From JAWSVE01 sp050789445 (GTDB taxonomy: Bacteria > Pseudomonadota > Gammaproteobacteria > Pseudomonadales > Cellvibrionaceae): a stretch of 64,000 nucleotides of DNA. The notes under the pieces were generated by a model, which worked only from the letters and a program-made list of their open reading frames with translations, did no database searches and was not told the origin of the DNA. This document shows, one piece after another, positions 35,339 to 42,845 of this stretch. Each line of letters starts with the position of its first letter. Within the stretch, counting starts at the first letter, position 1. A program made the translations under genes and the position numbers. The DNA lies in NCBI GenBank assembly GCA_050789445.1, contig JAILXR010000001.1, forward strand, positions 2,542,001-2,606,000. Reading direction: 5' to 3'.

Positions 35339-36037
35339 ATGATTAAAGAGAGTTTTAAAATTTGTGTTGCCGTCGCAAGCTTAGGAATATTAATCAACTC
35401 AGCGGATGTTTCGGCTTACGAAAAAGGGGATTTAGTTGTACGAGTTGGCGCAGCTACTGTTGATCCCGATTCGAGCAGTAACAATCTTAAAGTTAACCAA
35501 GTCGGCATACCAGGTACAAATGCCACCGTTGACGCAAACACTCAAGTCGGCTTGACGCTAACTTACATGCTATCTAATCATATCGGTCTTGAATTACTGG
35601 CTTCTACTCCGTTTAAACATACGGCCACTTTGCGGGGTGGTTCAGCGCTTCTACTTCCTAATTCTTTAGATGTTGCCGATGTTAAACATTTACCGCCTAC
35701 GTTAAGTTTGCAATATTTTCCGCTTAGCTCTGGTAGTAAATTTCAGCCCTATGCCGGCATTGGTATTAACTACACAATATTTTTTAGTGAAGAATTGAAT
35801 TCGGAAACTAAAGCGTTGCTCGGTTCAGGCGATGTCAGTCTTGATAACTCTCTCGGTCTTGCGTTTGAAGTCGGTGCTGATTACCAATTGACTGATACTT
35901 TGAGTTTAAACGCATCCATCTGGAAAGCAGATATTGATACAACGGCAGATATTGATTTAGATATCGGATTAAATCTAGAGACTGATATCGAGATCGACCC
36001 CATTGTGTACATGGTTGGTCTGGGCTTTAAATTCTAA
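35339..36037 (+). CDS. ompW: OmpW family outer membrane protein
   Basis: 232 aa. A signal peptide of about 26 residues (SFKICVAVASLGILINSADVSA) precedes YEKGDLVVRVGAATVDPDSSS, the usual OmpW beginning. Later segments AQVGLTLTYMLSNHIGLELLASTPFKH (in pieces), LPPTLSLQYFPL, FQPYAGIGINYTIFF and a terminal YMVGLGFKF with C-terminal phenylalanine indicate an eight-stranded barrel ready for BAM. OmpW forms a narrow hydrophobic channel in the outer membrane. Start codon with AGGAG upstream (about seven bases). It breaks the usual yggT-(yggU)-metX-metW order. Confidence 0.93.
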   Translation: MIKESFKICVAVASLGILINSADVSAYEKGDLVVRVGAATVDPDSSSNNLKVNQVGIPGTNATVDANTQVGLTLTYMLSNHIGLELLASTPFKHTATLRGGSALLLPNSLDVADVKHLPPTLSLQYFPLSSGSKFQPYAGIGINYTIFFSEELNSETKALLGSGDVSLDNSLGLAFEVGADYQLTDTLSLNASIWKADIDTTADIDLDIGLNLETDIEIDPIVYMVGLGFKF

Positions 36038-36064
36038 TTGTTTAATGATTGGAAACTGATCTAC

Positions 36065-36095
36065 AAAAAAGCTTCTAGGGTTAGAGGCTTTTTTT
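36065..36095 (+). terminator. Rho-independent terminator after ompW
   Basis: Stem AAAAAAGCTTCTA / TAGAGGCTTTTTT with one G-T pair and a 4-base loop (GGGT), ending in a run of T. It begins 28 bp after the ompW stop codon. Confidence 0.82.
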
Positions 36096-36616
36096 GCTTT
36101 TGTCCCTAGCTTGTAGCGCTCCCAAGGATTCGTTCTGGATATCCGCCCAATTGCCAACTTCTCACTCTGCTTGCCCTCCAACACCCAGAAATTGACTCTC
36201 TCTATATCGCTATTTCGCGCACTATTGATTTTAAGCAAACAGTCCACTCAGCAGCCCGCCCGTCTTTCGTATCATTTACTCCCTCATAAAATCCGTTATC
36301 GTTACCCGATGCCCACGAAAAATAGGGCTTACAGGCCATCTCATTCGCTATTTTTATATCTCGGAAATAATCTTGATATTTCTCAGAAAATGGTCAGAAA
36401 ACAAAGAGATAGATAACCTTAGAAATTACAAAAGGATTGCTTCCATCGACGCTCTAATTCGGTTTTAATTAGAACTTTATTTGCGCCATATAGCTGTTAC
36501 CAATATAAAAGGCCATCAACACCTTTATATTTGTTATTTTTAGGCTTTTAGAAGCGCTGTATATCCATCTAAACCGTCTGTAATGAGTTAAATGTAAAGA
36601 AGAGAGACAAATAGCA
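36096..36616. other. Long non-coding gap before the dynamin-like gene
   Basis: About 520 bp with no convincing gene; short open frames exist on both strands but lack SD sites and family motifs. I looked for MetX or MetW remnants, such as the methyltransferase LDLGCGDG motif, and saw none. Two AT-rich inverted repeats are present: TCTAATT/AATTAGA (36453-36473) and AATATAAAAGG/CCTTTATATT (36502-36531) followed by TGTTATTTTT, which could be a weak terminator or leader hairpin. The stretch 36110-36260 looks richer in C and G than its surroundings. Confidence 0.45.
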
Positions 36617-38635
36617 ATGGATGTAAGATCGCTGTATCGCCAAATGGCGAGTTACGATCGCTGGAAAACAGAACTCCAATCTCATTTGGGCTCTTTCCAT
36701 GCGTGGTTTCGTAATCATCGGATTAAAAGCGTTGAAGCGCAGCACTCTGTTAACCATGCTCGCTCTTTATTAGCCCACAACCACTTTACGCTCGCCTGCG
36801 TCGGTGAATTCTCTCGTGGTAAGACCGAATTAATTAACGCATTACTTTTTTCAGAATATGGGCAACGTTTATTGCCTTCTCGTCCAGGTCGCACAACCAT
36901 GTGCCCTACCGAGATTTATTACGAGCCAAAATCAGAAAGGTGTTGCGTTCGCCTACTACCAATTGAAACTCGACGCACAACAACTAGCATCGAAAGCTTT
37001 CGACGTATTCCACAAAAGTGGGTCAGTGTGTACTTTGACCCTCGCAACCCCAAACAAGTTGATAAGGCCGTTTCGCAGATTTCAGCGACCAAAGCTGTCA
37101 CTGAACGAGAAGCTCGCCAAATGGGGTTTGATAATCGTATGCTGACTCGCCACCCCGACGACAAAAACCTTGTTGAAATTCCTGCATGGCGTCACGCACT
37201 CATTAATCTCGATCACCCACTGTTGCGCCAAGGCCTTCGCATTATTGATACGCCTGGGCTAAATGCTCTCGGTAATGAACCAGAGCTCACACTGAATACG
37301 TTACCTAAAGCACAAGCAGTTATTTTTATTCTTGCTGCCGATGCTGGCGTGAGCGCTAGCGACATGGCGATATGGAATGAGCACATCGAAGTCCTCCGAG
37401 AAAACAAAGGCATTTCGGTTTTGGTCTTGCTCAATAAAATTGATACCTTATGGAATGATTTACAGTCACAAGAAGAAGTGGCTCGTTCGATTCGTGATGT
37501 TCGCGAAATTACTGCACGGCAATTAAAAGTACCTATAGAACACGTTGTTCCTATTTCTGCTAAAGAAGGTTTACTCGCCAAAGCGAGTCACGACAAAGCA
37601 AGATTACTGCGTAGCAGTTTGTTAAAAATGGAAATGTTATTGGCAGAACGTATTGTCGAAAATCAAAAACATATTGTTAAACATCGCGCCATTGCTGACG
37701 TTGTCTCTATCGCTCACTCGACCTATCGTGTTTTGCAACACAGAAACGAAGAATGTAAATATGAATTACGCTCTTTGCAGGCCAGCACAACAACCAATGC
37801 ACAAGTGCAAACGTTGGATAAATTAAGAAAGAATATTAAAGTGGCCCACACTGGCTACCACAAACAAGCGCTTTCATTAAAATCTAGCCAACGATTATTG
37901 GATCGTCAGCGTACTGCGTTAATGGCTCCCGTGAGCACTGTTTTACTTGAACAGCTCATTGGCACAACGACTGACAAGTTAAACCGCAGTTGGACGACAG
38001 CAGGCTTATCAAAATGCATCGCTGAATTTTTTCAAATTCTAGAAAGAAATATCGACAACATGATTCGAGAAGCTCATGTTGCAAATAGTATTTTGACTGA
38101 TATTTATGCGCGACCTGAACATAGTGATACAGGTAAAGATGCCCTAGAACGCCATCTATTTTCAATCAAACCCTATCAAAAACATCTAACGCAATTAAAA
38201 TATCAAGCCAATCAATTTAGACTATCGCTAGACACTCTGTTTGCGAGCAAGAGTAAAGTCATCGAACGTTTTGTACAAATACTGGTGAGTGAAGTTCGCT
38301 CGTTATATTCAACACTAGAAGAAGACGTTAATCACTGGGTGAAAGAAGCGCTAACACCGCTCACTCATCACAATTTATACCAAAAGCAGTTACTAGAACG
38401 GCACATGATGCGTCTCGCAAATTTAAGTAATGAAAACCGTGGTATCGACGATCAACTACAAGAATTAAAAAATAACATTACTGTGCAAGAACAAGCGCTA
38501 ACGTCATTGGGCGGCATTATCGAAAAGCTAAGCGTCAGTACGCCTTACGGAAAAACCAAGGCCGATAATGTTGTGAATTTAGCTGATGCAAGACAGGCGG
38601 CCTTAAATAGCCCGCAACACCTTCAAAATAATTAA
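36617..38635 (+). CDS. Bacterial dynamin-like GTPase
   Basis: 672 aa. The N-terminal GTPase domain has G1 VGEFSRGKTELINALL (about 62-77), G2 threonine in RTTMCPTEI, G3 IIDTPGLNALG, G4 LLNKIDTLW and a G5-like VVPISAKEG. A long alpha-helical C-terminal half (about 330-640) with coiled-coil character matches the stalk of dynamin-like proteins, some of which remodel or tether membranes. There is no obvious membrane paddle helix. The function in this organism is unknown. It stands alone between two non-coding gaps, whereas bacterial dynamins often occur as pairs. SD GAGAG upstream of the ATG. Confidence 0.82.
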   Translation: MDVRSLYRQMASYDRWKTELQSHLGSFHAWFRNHRIKSVEAQHSVNHARSLLAHNHFTLACVGEFSRGKTELINALLFSEYGQRLLPSRPGRTTMCPTEIYYEPKSERCCVRLLPIETRRTTTSIESFRRIPQKWVSVYFDPRNPKQVDKAVSQISATKAVTEREARQMGFDNRMLTRHPDDKNLVEIPAWRHALINLDHPLLRQGLRIIDTPGLNALGNEPELTLNTLPKAQAVIFILAADAGVSASDMAIWNEHIEVLRENKGISVLVLLNKIDTLWNDLQSQEEVARSIRDVREITARQLKVPIEHVVPISAKEGLLAKASHDKARLLRSSLLKMEMLLAERIVENQKHIVKHRAIADVVSIAHSTYRVLQHRNEECKYELRSLQASTTTNAQVQTLDKLRKNIKVAHTGYHKQALSLKSSQRLLDRQRTALMAPVSTVLLEQLIGTTTDKLNRSWTTAGLSKCIAEFFQILERNIDNMIREAHVANSILTDIYARPEHSDTGKDALERHLFSIKPYQKHLTQLKYQANQFRLSLDTLFASKSKVIERFVQILVSEVRSLYSTLEEDVNHWVKEALTPLTHHNLYQKQLLERHMMRLANLSNENRGIDDQLQELKNNITVQEQALTSLGGIIEKLSVSTPYGKTKADNVVNLADARQAALNSPQHLQNN

Positions 38636-38745
38636 TCATAAAAAATATTATTTTTGGTGTTGCGAAATCCGACCAACTCATATTGATTTGAACAGTTAAA
38701 ACTTAGCTGTTCCTTTCTCTCACATTTCATTTAGACTAAATTAAT

Positions 38746-39201
38746 ATGCTCAAGTTTTTTTCACTTTTGCTCGCCATGTTATTTTCCTCTATGAGCTTCA
38801 GTCAAGAGGACAGCTTTACACGCTTTGATGATATGACTGTTCATCATAGTGTTTTTAGCAGTACATCCGTTTTACCTAAAATTGCTAGCCAACTCGGCAT
38901 TATTCGCGGTAAAAATTATGTCTTAATTAACATCGCATTAACTGAGAATGATTCAACGGATGGCGGAAAGCCAGCTATAGTGTCAGGAACAGCTGCAAAT
39001 TTGCTGCAGCAGGTCAAAAAATTAGATTTCAAAGAAATTAGTGAAGCGACGGCGACTTATTACATCGCCTCTTTACGAGTGACAGAAGAAGAAGTTTTTC
39101 ATTTTAAAATTAACGTAGCGCCCAAAGATAAAATCGACGATTCTAGTCAAGACAATAACTACGAAATAAAATTTACCAAGACACTTTATGTTAACGAATA
39201 A
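38746..39201 (+). CDS. Exported DUF4426 protein
   Basis: 151 aa. A signal peptide (MLKFFSLLLAMLFSSMSFS) is followed by FTRFDDMTVHHSVFSSTSVLPKIASQLGI, then RGKNYVLINIALT and a C-terminal EIKFTKTLYVNE, the layout of DUF4426 proteins. The function is unknown; it is presumably periplasmic. In Pseudomonas the same gene lies between metW and rdgB; here it keeps its rdgB partner but metX-metW are gone. It overlaps rdgB by 14 bp, implying translational coupling. Confidence 0.85.
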   Translation: MLKFFSLLLAMLFSSMSFSQEDSFTRFDDMTVHHSVFSSTSVLPKIASQLGIIRGKNYVLINIALTENDSTDGGKPAIVSGTAANLLQQVKKLDFKEISEATATYYIASLRVTEEEVFHFKINVAPKDKIDDSSQDNNYEIKFTKTLYVNE

Positions 39202-39805
39202 TAAAAAAGAAATTGTTATTGCCAGTAACAATCAAGGCAAACTGAAAGAGTTTGTTCAATTGTTTTCTGATTTGCCTTATCGCGTTATAGCTCAATCTGA
39301 TTTCGGTGTCACATCCGTAGAAGAAACAGGTTTGTCGTTTGTAGAAAATGCGATTATAAAAGCACGTCACGCTTGCCATCAAACTCAGATCCCAAGCATT
39401 GCAGATGATTCGGGCATTAGTGTCGATGCACTTCGAGGTGCTCCGGGTATTTATTCGGCGCGCTATGCAAGTGAGGAATGTAATGATCAAGCAAACAATG
39501 AATTATTACTAGAAAACCTAAAACAAATTCCCGAAGCTCAACGGACAGCTCGTTTTCATTGTGCCTTAGCCTTTTTACGTTACCCAGAAGATCCTTGCCC
39601 AATTGTTTGTCAGGCTTCATGGGAGGGACAAATTTTGTTATCCCCTCAAGGTGAAAACGGCTTTGGCTATGATCCGCTTTTTTATTTACCACACAGTGGA
39701 TGTAGCTCAGCTGAATTAGCGCCGGAGCAAAAAAATAGAATTAGTCATCGAGGCCAAGCGATGCAAAAGTTTTTAACTGAATTTTCTAAAGCGGATTTAT
39801 TTTAA
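39188..39805 (+). CDS. rdgB: dITP/XTP pyrophosphatase RdgB (HAM1 family)
   Basis: 205 aa, full length. It hydrolyses ITP, dITP and XTP to monophosphates, cleaning the nucleotide pool. Motifs are IVIASNNQGKLKEF, SVEETGLSFVENAIIKARHA, IADDSGISVDALRGAPGIYSARYA in pieces, ENGFGYDPLFYLP and NRISHRGQAMQKF. The ATG lies inside the end of the DUF4426 gene. In related genomes hemW comes next; here six minus-strand genes are interposed. Confidence 0.96.
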   Translation: MLTNNKKEIVIASNNQGKLKEFVQLFSDLPYRVIAQSDFGVTSVEETGLSFVENAIIKARHACHQTQIPSIADDSGISVDALRGAPGIYSARYASEECNDQANNELLLENLKQIPEAQRTARFHCALAFLRYPEDPCPIVCQASWEGQILLSPQGENGFGYDPLFYLPHSGCSSAELAPEQKNRISHRGQAMQKFLTEFSKADLF

Positions 39806-39810
39806 ATCGG

Positions 39811-40212
39811 CTAAACCCCCTGCCAAATAAATTCTATTCGTATCCCTCCCGGCTCATAACACATCATGTGTTTTCGCGGGCCAGCTCCCACTAGTTCGGG
39901 CGAAAATTCAATTTCCACACCAGGGAAGTTTTTTAATGTATCAAAAGTGGCGTTTAACTTTTCTTCTGATTCAACCTCTAACGCCAAATGGTGTAAACCA
40001 ATATTTTGTCTGCGATTAAATTTTTCAATTGGCGAACTACTATCAACTTGCCACAGTGTTAATCGAACAACACCGTCTGATACAGCTGTACGAGGGTAAG
40101 ACACATCAAAGCCAGACTCAGCCCAACCTAACCCATCAATAAAAAAGGATTTAGATTCATCTAAGTTTTTTACCGCTAGTCCTAAGTGATTAATGCCCAG
40201 CGTATCCGCCAT
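39811..40212 (-). CDS. VOC family (glyoxalase/bleomycin resistance-like) protein
   Basis: 133 aa from ATG 40212, which has GGAG about seven bases upstream; the longer frame adds four residues. The two beta-alpha-beta-beta-beta modules are visible as LGINHLGLAVKNLDESKSFF and IGLHHLALEVESEEKLN, with metal-ligand-type residues in INHLGL, LHHLAL and the C-terminal GIRIEFIW. VOC proteins include glyoxalase I, dioxygenases and resistance proteins; the substrate cannot be assigned. It is convergent with rdgB, only 5 bp apart. Confidence 0.85.
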   Translation of the reverse strand: MADTLGINHLGLAVKNLDESKSFFIDGLGWAESGFDVSYPRTAVSDGVVRLTLWQVDSSSPIEKFNRRQNIGLHHLALEVESEEKLNATFDTLKNFPGVEIEFSPELVGAGPRKHMMCYEPGGIRIEFIWQGV

Positions 40213-40251
40213 AGCTTTCTCCATAAAAGTTACAGATTTAAAAGGAAATAA

Positions 40252-41457
40252 TTATTGAATTGGCGCATCTTGTGGGTTTTCTGGTGCCTCCAATGACACT
40301 TCTGTTACAAATTCTTCGTGAAACTCATCAACTTGGTCAAATATTTTTTCAGTTTTTATTGCATACTGAGCAATATGAAACACAGCCTCACCTTCGTGAA
40401 CTAGTGGCAAATAAGTTCTACCAATAACGATACCGTCACTATCGGCGATCACCTCATATTCATGAGAGCCTAAAGGATCTCCAATTAGGCCAAGAACATT
40501 CCCCTTTTCTACTTTCGCTCCTAGTGGCACCAGCGCACGTAAAATGCCACTGTGAGGAGCTCGTATCCAGTTGGTTTTTTTAGAAACAATCGTTTCTCGT
40601 TTCTTTTTCTCTCTCTTTAATTGAGCAGCCGATACTTCACCTGATAGAGATTTTTTTTCTGCACTGGTCTTTTTAGGCAGCATATCTATTTCTCGCATGA
40701 CATTCACTACCCCGCGAACACCTGCACTGATAGACAGCTCATCAAAACGTAAGGCTTCTCCTGCCTCATACAATAAAATTGGGATCCCTTTTTCATCACC
40801 CATCTCACGCAAAGATCCATCTCGGATTTTAGAATCGATAACAACTGGAACACCGAAGGCTTTAGCAAGTTGTTCTACTTGCGGATTGCTTAGGTCGGCT
40901 CGAATTTGAGGCAAGTTACCTCGATGCCTTGCACCGGTATGAATATCAATTCCATGAGTGCACTTGAATAATATTTCATTTAAAAACGTATGCGCGATAC
41001 GCGAAGCCAGAGAACCTTTCGGGCTACCAGGAAAACTGCGATTCAAGTCGCGACCATCAGGAAGATAACGAGAGTTGTTGAGAAAGCCGTAAACATTAAC
41101 AATTGGAATTGCGACCAAAGTACCGCGTAAACGATTCAATTGTTTTAACTTTAGCACTCGACGAATAACCTCTACGCCGTTAATTTCATCGCCATGAATT
41201 GCGGCATTCACAAACAATATCGGACCTTCGTAACGCCCATTAATGACATGCAAAGTCATTTGCACATCATTGTGCGTATACATGGGCGCCAACGGAACAT
41301 TAATCGTCTCGTGTGTGCCAGGTTGGACTGTCACATTTCCAATGGTAATTGGCTTTTGCTTTTTTTTGTTCTTTACCGATTTATCGGCCATATTTGTAGA
41401 CGTACCTTGTTCCATCGAAACCTTCTTTTGAAGTGGTGTATCAGCTATATTCGCCAA
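40252..41457 (-). CDS. Succinylglutamate desuccinylase/aspartoacylase family zinc protein
   Basis: 401 aa. The catalytic domain (about 50-290) has the zinc ligands in NAAIHGDEINGVE (H-x-x-E) and the later histidine in GIDIHTGARHRGN, plus DGRDLNRSFPGSPKGS as in M14-like AstE/ASPA enzymes. After a Lys/Glu-rich linker, a lipoyl/biotinyl-like beta domain (about 300-365) reads IRAPHSGILRALVPLGAKVEKG, in two parts with VLGLIGDPLG. Members of this clade are often encoded near RimK-like ATP-grasp ligases; none is here. The amide substrate is unknown. The N-terminus up to residue 35 is lysine-rich and poorly conserved; later ATG codons are possible starts. Confidence 0.85.
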   Translation of the reverse strand: MANIADTPLQKKVSMEQGTSTNMADKSVKNKKKQKPITIGNVTVQPGTHETINVPLAPMYTHNDVQMTLHVINGRYEGPILFVNAAIHGDEINGVEVIRRVLKLKQLNRLRGTLVAIPIVNVYGFLNNSRYLPDGRDLNRSFPGSPKGSLASRIAHTFLNEILFKCTHGIDIHTGARHRGNLPQIRADLSNPQVEQLAKAFGVPVVIDSKIRDGSLREMGDEKGIPILLYEAGEALRFDELSISAGVRGVVNVMREIDMLPKKTSAEKKSLSGEVSAAQLKREKKKRETIVSKKTNWIRAPHSGILRALVPLGAKVEKGNVLGLIGDPLGSHEYEVIADSDGIVIGRTYLPLVHEGEAVFHIAQYAIKTEKIFDQVDEFHEEFVTEVSLEAPENPQDAPIQ

Positions 41458-41489
41458 ATAATATCACGAATAAGAAATTACACATCTAT

Positions 41490-41909
41490 TTAAAAATCGA
41501 TAAAACGATCCTTAATCTCATCCGCAGGCATCATACATTGATCGGTTTTTCCGAAAAGGAAATAACGATTCCTAGCAAAAATTTTGTAGAAAAAATCTCT
41601 GAGGAAGTAAGGAAGTATCTTTATGGCTAGAAACAAATACCAATAACCCGAAAGATCTTTACAAATTTCTAGAGCTGCATTGGTTCTTACAAATGCTTTA
41701 TTATTTTTAATCAATAAGAAAGTGTCAGTACCAACCTTGTCAGCGCCGTATTTTTCTATCAGTTGTTTTGCAGTGTCGCTTTGCATTGGAGCGAAAACAA
41801 ACAAATTTTTTGTATCACGGTTTATAATGAAATTAACGGCGCCATTGCAAAAGTTGCAGACGCCATCAAAAATAATAATATGTCGGTTACTCTGCGGTAC
41901 GGATGTCAT
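41490..41909 (-). CDS. DUF393 (DCC family) thiol-disulfide oxidoreductase-like protein
   Basis: 139 aa from ATG 41909. The DCC-type signature is IIIFDGVCNFCNGAVNFII, giving a C-x-x-C pair, followed by FVFAPMQSDTAKQLIEKYG, TDTFLLIKNNKAFVRTNAAL and a C-terminal hydrophobic helix region FLAIKILPYFLRDFFYKIFARNR in pieces. The family is predicted to be thioredoxin-like but the activity is untested in most cases. The preferred start lies inside the end of the GST gene (23-bp overlap), so the two are probably translationally coupled; the upstream ATG (41987) would add 26 residues encoded wholly within the GST gene. Confidence 0.82.
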   Translation of the reverse strand: MTSVPQSNRHIIIFDGVCNFCNGAVNFIINRDTKNLFVFAPMQSDTAKQLIEKYGADKVGTDTFLLIKNNKAFVRTNAALEICKDLSGYWYLFLAIKILPYFLRDFFYKIFARNRYFLFGKTDQCMMPADEIKDRFIDF

Positions 41910-42816
41910 AACCCAACCGAGGAAAATGAACCACAAGGTCGCCGGCTCTTTCGTCTTGTCGCGAGATAGCAAATTCGTTTTCATCACTGAAAACTAACTT
42001 CCCTTTAACAGGATCAAAACCATAATCACCTGGCAAAATTTCAACGTCATCGCCCAATGTAAAGTCAGATAATACGTTTTTAGCAAGCTGTTGTTGTGAA
42101 GAACTTTGTTTTGCAATCGCAATAGCATCACTACTTGAGATGACAGTGACATTACCTTCACCGAGTGCATCTATTGTATCCATCCAACGTAACAAATGAT
42201 TATGACCAATAAACTTTTCAGTAATAATCGGTTTGCTTTTTACAAACCAAAGCGCATGATAAACAGAAAAATCTGCAATGCTCGGCTTGTCGCCCAAAAG
42301 ATATTCTCTGCCATCCGACAATTGTGCATCTAAATCTTGTAAAAAACGATCAAACATAAGATGCGCTTCTTCTGGCAAGATACGTCGGCGAGGAGAGTTC
42401 TTACTCATGTCAGCACGATCACTCGCAAATGCTTTCATCATTTCAACGTTGCCACCAAACGTTTGAATCATCACTTCTTTTTGAAAAGCAACTGGCACCG
42501 TGTGCTGAAATAAAACATTGTCTGCCCAGTACGCCATTGATTTTGCGGCGGCCAAATACTCGTTAGGATAAAGCGTATTTTCGGGAAAAATTTGGTCAAG
42601 CTTTTGAGAAATTAATGCAGTATCACAATAAATATCTGCGCCTATTTGCATGATAGGTGTTCGACGATAACCGCCAGTTAAAGCAACCACATCAGGCTTA
42701 GGCATAATTCGAGGAATTTCTACAGAAGACCAGCTCGCTTTTTTTAAACCTAAAATTGCACGAATTTTTTTCGCAAAAGGCGATGCTTCGTAGTTGTGAA
42801 GAATAATGTCAGTCAT
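41887..42816 (-). CDS. Glutathione S-transferase family protein
   Basis: 309 aa. The N-terminal thioredoxin-like domain (about 1-80) begins IILHNYEASPFAKKIRAILGL, with the cis-proline loop RRTPIMQIGADIYCDTALIS. The helical C-terminal domain shows DGREYLLGDKPSIADFSVYH, the N-capping box. About 90 residues follow the normal GST end (from roughly 220), a longer tail than typical GSTs of about 200-230 aa. It may conjugate or reduce with glutathione, consistent with gshB in the window, but the substrate is unknown. AGGA lies eight bases before the ATG. Confidence 0.85.
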   Translation of the reverse strand: MTDIILHNYEASPFAKKIRAILGLKKASWSSVEIPRIMPKPDVVALTGGYRRTPIMQIGADIYCDTALISQKLDQIFPENTLYPNEYLAAAKSMAYWADNVLFQHTVPVAFQKEVMIQTFGGNVEMMKAFASDRADMSKNSPRRRILPEEAHLMFDRFLQDLDAQLSDGREYLLGDKPSIADFSVYHALWFVKSKPIITEKFIGHNHLLRWMDTIDALGEGNVTVISSSDAIAIAKQSSSQQQLAKNVLSDFTLGDDVEILPGDYGFDPVKGKLVFSDENEFAISRQDERAGDLVVHFPRLGYDIRTAE

Positions 42817-42845
42817 ATAACTTGTCCTAAAAAATTTAATAAAAC

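Noticed and set aside
35975..36416. Two open frames on opposite strands (35975-36247 minus, 36171-36416 plus) after ompW
   Set aside because: The minus frame runs across the ompW terminator and into ompW; neither has an SD or a domain.
36096..36616. Remnant of metX or metW
   Set aside because: No MetW motif I or MetX catalytic motif was found in any frame by eye.
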